NCBI GenBank assembly: GCA_025938035.1
Contig: JAICQE010000076.1
Location: 1 to 19,137 of the forward strand
Direction: 5' to 3'
DNA: 19,137 nt
DNA from: Vicinamibacteria bacterium
GTDB taxonomy: Bacteria > Acidobacteriota > Vicinamibacteria > Vicinamibacterales > UBA2999
In this document: positions 16,828 to 19,137 of the stretch, piece by piece
How the letters are laid out: each line of letters begins with the position of its first letter
Numbering within the stretch: position 1 is the first letter of the stretch
Notes under the pieces: generated by a model
Told to the model about the DNA's origin: nothing
Seen by the model: only the letters and a program-made list of their open reading frames with translations
Databases searched by the model: none
Position numbers and translations under genes: made by a program

Positions 16828-16835
16828 CAGCCGGG

Positions 16836-16865
16836 ATCGTGTCCCAGGCTCATCTAGATTGTCAA
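16836..16865 (-). promoter_or_regulatory. Candidate promoter of the padR-ADOP operon
   Basis: On the minus strand, a perfect TTGACA (16865-16860) is followed by 18 bases and CACGAT (16841-16836), a weak -10 that keeps the key A and T. Transcription would begin near 16829. One TCTAGA-type operator covers the -35 box and the other lies just downstream of the start, a layout suited to repression. Confidence 0.45.
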
Positions 16866-16868
16866 GAG
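16852..16868. promoter_or_regulatory. Putative PadR operator, distal copy
   Basis: ATCTAGATTGTCAAGAG, one mismatch from the proximal copy; start-to-start distance is 41 bp (about four helical turns). It overlaps the TTGACA -35 box. PadR autoregulation through paired palindromes is established for the family; this exact motif is inferred from position and repetition. Confidence 0.6.
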
Positions 16869-16942
16869 GACGACCGACATCAGTTGTTCTTTACAGTGCC
16901 GCCTCTTGGAACTCGCACAGCGGCAAAGGCTTTGGTTAGCCT

Positions 16943-17017
16943 GCCGGGTCGTCTTGTTGGACTGGGGGATGTTCGTAATCAGCAAGGTCGTCGGTTCGAG
17001 TCCGACTGCCGGCTCGA
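16943..17017 (+). tRNA. Degenerate tRNA-Thr-like sequence (anticodon CGT), 3' half intact
   Basis: From 16972 the sequence reads like the 3' half of a tRNA-Thr: loop TTCGTAA (anticodon CGT at 16974-16976), TCAGC, then a perfect T-arm GTCGG-TTCGAGT-CCGAC (16990-17006), then TGCCGGC and TCGA in place of NCCA. The 5' half is poor. GCCGG at 16943-16947 can pair with the 3' acceptor over five positions and a TTGG sits where the D-loop should be. However, the anticodon stem (GGATG against TCAGC) does not pair and no normal D-stem forms. It is therefore either a decayed tRNA-Thr gene or a tRNA 3'-end fragment left by an integrating element. Confidence 0.5.
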
Positions 17018-17024
17018 AATCCTT

Positions 17025-17062
17025 GAACAAAAATGATTGTTCGCATCCGCTGCCGCGGATGC
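17025..17062 (-). terminator. Double-hairpin terminator for the minus-strand gene at 17156-17725
   Basis: GCATCCGC (17043-17050), TGCC, GCGGATGC (17055-17062) is a perfect 8-bp stem. On the minus strand it is followed directly by GAACAA-TCATTT-TTGTTC (17042-17025), a second 6-bp stem containing the run TTTTT. Together they look like an intrinsic terminator about 94 bases after the end of the small exported-protein gene, separating it from padR. Confidence 0.5.
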
Positions 17063-17145
17063 TCCATTCTCGCCGAAAGCATCCGGGAGCAGGTCGAGCG
17101 CTGCTTGGTGCACCCTTGCGAGCGAGCCTGCCGGCATCCGGACAC

Positions 17146-17162
17146 CGGTAGTGGGCTACTTT
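17146..17162 (+). repeat. Inverted repeat, left copy
   Basis: CGGTAGTGGGCTACTTT matches the reverse complement of 18046-18062 at 16 of 17 positions. It overlaps the stop codon of the small exported-protein gene. It may mark one edge of a relic insertion, or be a chance match. Confidence 0.4.
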
Positions 17163-17725
17163 GATTTTCCGCCCTCACTGGCTACTTTCTGTCGGCGGTA
17201 GACAAGCGCTGCTCGGTAGCTGCAAACGGGGCTGCTCAGTGAGCCGTCTGGCCATTCGGTAGTGAAGTTGCGCCAGATAGTCAGTTCGTCATAGTTCACA
17301 TTGCTTTCGAGCGGGAACTGCCGGCGCTCGGCGATATAGACATCGCGATGGACATTGGTAGCGCCCCGATTCATGGGAGCGACTACGCGTATCGTGATGG
17401 CAAGCCACCCCGCGTCAAGCGCTGCAGTCGCGACGGTCTTGTCCCTCACGGTCACCGGGCTTCCGTCGAGCGGCAATAGTTTCTTCAGGCGTTCAGACTC
17501 GACATTCACCCCTTGCGGAGAAACGCTGATTCGGATGGTCTGATCGGGCTGATCGTTCGTGGCGCAAGAACCGCGGACGCCCTTCGTCGGGTCGAATACC
17601 CACACGCCTTCGAGGTGCGTGATTTTGTCCGTCAATGTGACGGGTGTACTGGGGACGCCCTGACCGAACGACCTCATCGGGCACAACACCAGGCCAGCGA
17701 CAACGACCAAGACCGCTCGTTTCAT
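17156..17725 (-). CDS. Small exported protein of unknown function
   Basis: The product is 189 aa from ATG 17725, with GGAGG four bases upstream; an in-frame ATG at 17749 is less likely. Residues 1-21 are a signal peptide (MKRAVLVVVAGLVLCPMRSFG). The mature part is beta-rich, beginning THLEGVWVFDPTKGVRGSC, with two cysteines (C54, C168) that could form a disulfide, and a Lys-rich end. I recognise no catalytic motif and assign no family. Its base composition is lower in GC than the neighbouring genes (32 of 60 bases at 17281-17340), so it may have been acquired by transfer. It sits between a tRNA-like sequence and a transposase remnant. Direct TACCGC repeats lie 34-50 bases upstream of its start. 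Confidence 0.75.
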   Translation of the reverse strand: MKRAVLVVVAGLVLCPMRSFGQGVPSTPVTLTDKITHLEGVWVFDPTKGVRGSCATNDQPDQTIRISVSPQGVNVESERLKKLLPLDGSPVTVRDKTVATAALDAGWLAITIRVVAPMNRGATNVHRDVYIAERRQFPLESNVNYDELTIWRNFTTEWPDGSLSSPVCSYRAALVYRRQKVASEGGKSK

Positions 17726-17756
17726 ATCCCCTCCGGTCTGATGGTCCACCTACCGT

Positions 17757-17775
17757 GTTACCGCGTTGTTACCGC
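17757..17775. repeat. Tandem GTTACCGC repeats upstream of the small exported-protein gene
   Basis: GTTACCGC occurs at 17757-17764 and again at 17768-17775, an 11-bp period, with a further TACCG at 17751. The hexamer TACCGC is the half-site core of the palindromes at 9899-9947, here in direct rather than inverted orientation. It may be a regulator site, or the end of the adjacent insertion-sequence relic. Confidence 0.35.
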
Positions 17776-17801
17776 TTCGCCGCCTTCCGCCGCGCACCGC
17801 C

Positions 17802-18040
17802 CTACGCGGCTTGAACCCGCTCCTTCGCTTCGAGGATGGCGATGATGTCGCTGACGTCCCAAAGCCGCGTTGTCACGCCGGCCGCCATCGCCGGACTCAT
17901 CCGCAGTGTACGGTGAATCCGCACGAAGTTGTACGCGAAGTAGTTCAGCGCGACAGACGCCTGTTTCGCTGGCCGACTCGCCACGATGCGACAAGCTTGC
18001 TGTCTGCATCGATGGCGCACCATCGCTCGCCTTCCCAGTT
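17802..18040 (-). pseudogene. IS1-like DDE transposase remnant with internal deletion
   Basis: Two pieces of the same protein type lie in different frames. Piece A (about 18040-17963) reads NWEGERWCAIDADSKLVASW-RVGQRN, the conserved catalytic-strand region of IS1-family transposases (AIDADTKL in relatives). Piece B (about 17957-17802) reads SVALNYFAYNFVRIHRTLRM, then SPAMAAGVTTRLW and ILEAKERVQAA, the usual C-terminus. The central part of the catalytic domain is missing between them and the frame changes at the join near 17957-17966. The N-terminal DNA-binding part is also absent. The element cannot encode a working transposase. Confidence 0.75.
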
Positions 18041-18045
18041 CCGCA

Positions 18046-18062
18046 AAAGTAGCCCACTCCCG
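18046..18062 (-). repeat. Inverted repeat, right copy
   Basis: On the minus strand this reads CGGGAGTGGGCTACTTT, 16 of 17 identical to 17146-17162. It lies directly beside the point where recognisable transposase coding begins (about 18040). Confidence 0.4.
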
Positions 18063-18110
18063 ACCGGCGCGCATGGCGTTTCGTATTTCTTCCCACAGTA
18101 GACTGGCCTG

Positions 18111-18860
18111 ATGCACGACAAGGTAGCGCTCGTCACCGGCGGCAGCCGCGGCATTGGCGCCGCCACGGCGCGGCTGGCGGCGGCACGCGGCTACCGGGTG
18201 GTCGTGAATTACCTGCGAAACACCGACGCTGCCGGTGCCCTCGTTGCCGAGATCGAGCGCCAGGGCGCCGAGGCGACTGGGGTGCAGGCGGACGTCTCCG
18301 TTGAAGCGGATGTGCAGAGGCTGTTTCACGAGATCGACCATCGCTTCGGCCGGCTCGATGCGCTCGTCAACAACGCCGGCATCGTCGATCAGTACATGCG
18401 TGTCGAGGCGATGACTGCCGCCCGCGTGTCACGGATGCTTGCGGTGAATGTCGTTGGTCCGTTCCTGTGTGCGCGGGAAGCGATTGCGCGTATGTCAATC
18501 ACCCGCGGCGGACGCGGCGGCGCGATCGTCAATGTGTCATCCGGTGCGTCGCGGCTCGGCTCGCCAAACGAGTACGTCGACTACGCTGCGTCAAAGGGCG
18601 CGATCGATACGTTCACCATCGGGTTGGCAAAAGAAGTGGCCACTGACGGCATCCGCGTCAACGCCGTTCGTGCAGGCGTAACCGCTACCGACATACACGA
18701 ATCCACAGGCAACCCCGACCGTATCGAGCGGATTGCACCACGAATCCCGATGAAACGGATTGCACGGCCCGAAGAAATCGCTGCCGCGATCGTCTGGCTG
18801 CTGTCAGACGAGGCGTCGTACGTGACGGGCGCACTGCTGGACGTGACCGGCGGCCTCTGA
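18111..18860 (+). CDS. SDR family NAD(P)-dependent oxidoreductase
   Basis: The product is 249 aa, normal length for a classical short-chain dehydrogenase. It has a complete Rossmann fold with TGGSRGIG (9-16), D61 in ADVS, NNAG (87-90), N113, catalytic S144, and Y158-AAS-K162. The C-terminal IRVNAVRAGVTATDIHESTG takes the place of the more common PG-loop. The ending AAAIVWLLSDEASYVTGALLDVTGG is typical of the glucose/3-oxoacyl-ACP-reductase-like branch. The cofactor segment VVVNY-LRN at 30-37 suggests NADP preference. The substrate is not predictable. No strong ribosome binding site precedes ATG 18111. It stands alone on the plus strand, converging with the next gene. Confidence 0.93.
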   Translation: MHDKVALVTGGSRGIGAATARLAAARGYRVVVNYLRNTDAAGALVAEIERQGAEATGVQADVSVEADVQRLFHEIDHRFGRLDALVNNAGIVDQYMRVEAMTAARVSRMLAVNVVGPFLCAREAIARMSITRGGRGGAIVNVSSGASRLGSPNEYVDYAASKGAIDTFTIGLAKEVATDGIRVNAVRAGVTATDIHESTGNPDRIERIAPRIPMKRIARPEEIAAAIVWLLSDEASYVTGALLDVTGGL

Positions 18861-18876
18861 GCGCCAGAGAGGCCGC
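18850..18876. terminator. Hairpin between convergent SDR and dehydratase genes
   Basis: GCGGCCTCT (18850-18858) and AGAGGCCGC (18868-18876) form a perfect 9-bp stem with a 9-base loop. The stem straddles the SDR stop codon and lies 14 bases beyond the stop of the convergent dehydratase gene. There is no U-tract, so termination is plausible but not certain. Confidence 0.45.
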
Positions 18877-18889
18877 TCGGGCCGGTCAA

Positions 18890-19137
18890 TCACTTGAGCG
18901 CTGCGTACTCGTGCTCGATCTTCTTGGCGACTTCGACGTCGCGGTCGGTAACCTTTCCGCCAACGTCATAACGGGACAGCTCGAACCTGATGCGGTTGTA
19001 GAAGATGTGGACGTCGGGATGATGGTCCTTGAGCTCGAAGAAGGGCACCAGGCGGTTGATGAAGCTCAGCGACTCGATGAAGTCCTTGAATTCGTATTCC
19101 TTGCTGATGCTCGTGCCGTCCTGAGTCCAGCCCGGCA
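18890..19137 (-). CDS. Pterin-4a-carbinolamine dehydratase (4a-hydroxytetrahydrobiopterin dehydratase), C-terminal part
   Basis: The gene runs off the right edge of the window; 81 codons plus the stop are visible. The readable part is PGWTQDGTSISKEYEFKDF, then IESLSFINRLVPFFELKDHHPD, then YNRIRFELSRYDVGGKVTDRD...AKKIE. That is the PCD fold with the DHHPD active-site signature. The enzyme dehydrates 4a-hydroxytetrahydropterin in the aromatic amino acid hydroxylase cycle. It can also act in molybdopterin metabolism or as a dimerisation cofactor. The third conserved histidine, normally in a THxxGG context, is tyrosine here (RYDVGG), so catalysis may be altered. The N-terminus and promoter are outside the window. 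Confidence 0.88.
   Translation of the reverse strand, partial: PGWTQDGTSISKEYEFKDFIESLSFINRLVPFFELKDHHPDVHIFYNRIRFELSRYDVGGKVTDRDVEVAKKIEHEYAALK

Noticed and set aside
16936..17178. Minus-strand 80-codon frame across the tRNA-like sequence
   Set aside because: Its core (AGSRTRTDDL) is the familiar spurious translation of the antisense of a tRNA T-arm, so it is not a protein gene.

Overview
The window is GC-rich with dense coding. Several gene families point to an Acidobacteriota, most likely class Vicinamibacteria: a duplicated orphan ABC permease (ADOP) paired with a PadR regulator, DUF1592 and DUF1552 proteins side by side, a large carboxypeptidase-regulatory-domain TonB receptor, and a Reg_prop/Y_Y_Y sensor kinase. 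The taxonomic call is inference from gene content only.

Left half (294-9694, all minus strand): reading in the direction of transcription, a TonB-dependent receptor (6575-9694) is followed by an exported ankyrin-repeat protein (4874-6463), a two-CxxCH DUF1587/1592/1588/1585 protein (2520-4877), a Tat-exported DUF1552 protein (1181-2515) and an exported two-domain VOC protein (294-1166). The last four genes overlap or are separated by no more than 14 bases, so they look like one operon. Every product carries an export signal. The locus therefore reads as an outer-membrane uptake plus periplasmic redox/oxygenase module. Its substrate is unknown.

Centre (9695-13630): divergent from the receptor is a two-component system, made of a double beta-propeller sensor kinase (10047-12983) and a NarL/FixJ response regulator (12980-13630) overlapping by four bases. 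The divergent intergenic region holds two 18-bp palindromes, ATACCGC-N4-GCGGTA-T/G, exactly 31 bp apart. They have the 7-2-7 heptamer geometry of NarL-type sites, and one abuts a candidate -35 box of the receptor promoter. This is the most informative regulatory signal in the window. It suggests that the two-component system controls the receptor and possibly the whole module.

Right half: an ADOP permease (13706-16450) is preceded by a padR gene that carries a one-base frameshift. Its promoter region has two TCTAGA-TTG-TCTAGA-type operators. Beyond it lies a disturbed segment (about 16870-18062). It contains a tRNA-Thr-like sequence with an intact 3' half and decayed 5' half, a terminator-like double hairpin, a small exported protein of unknown function with lower GC, an internally deleted IS1-like transposase remnant, and a 17-bp inverted repeat pair bounding the segment. 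An SDR oxidoreductase (18111-18860, plus) and the 3' part of a pterin-4a-carbinolamine dehydratase gene (18890 to window end, minus) converge at the right edge.
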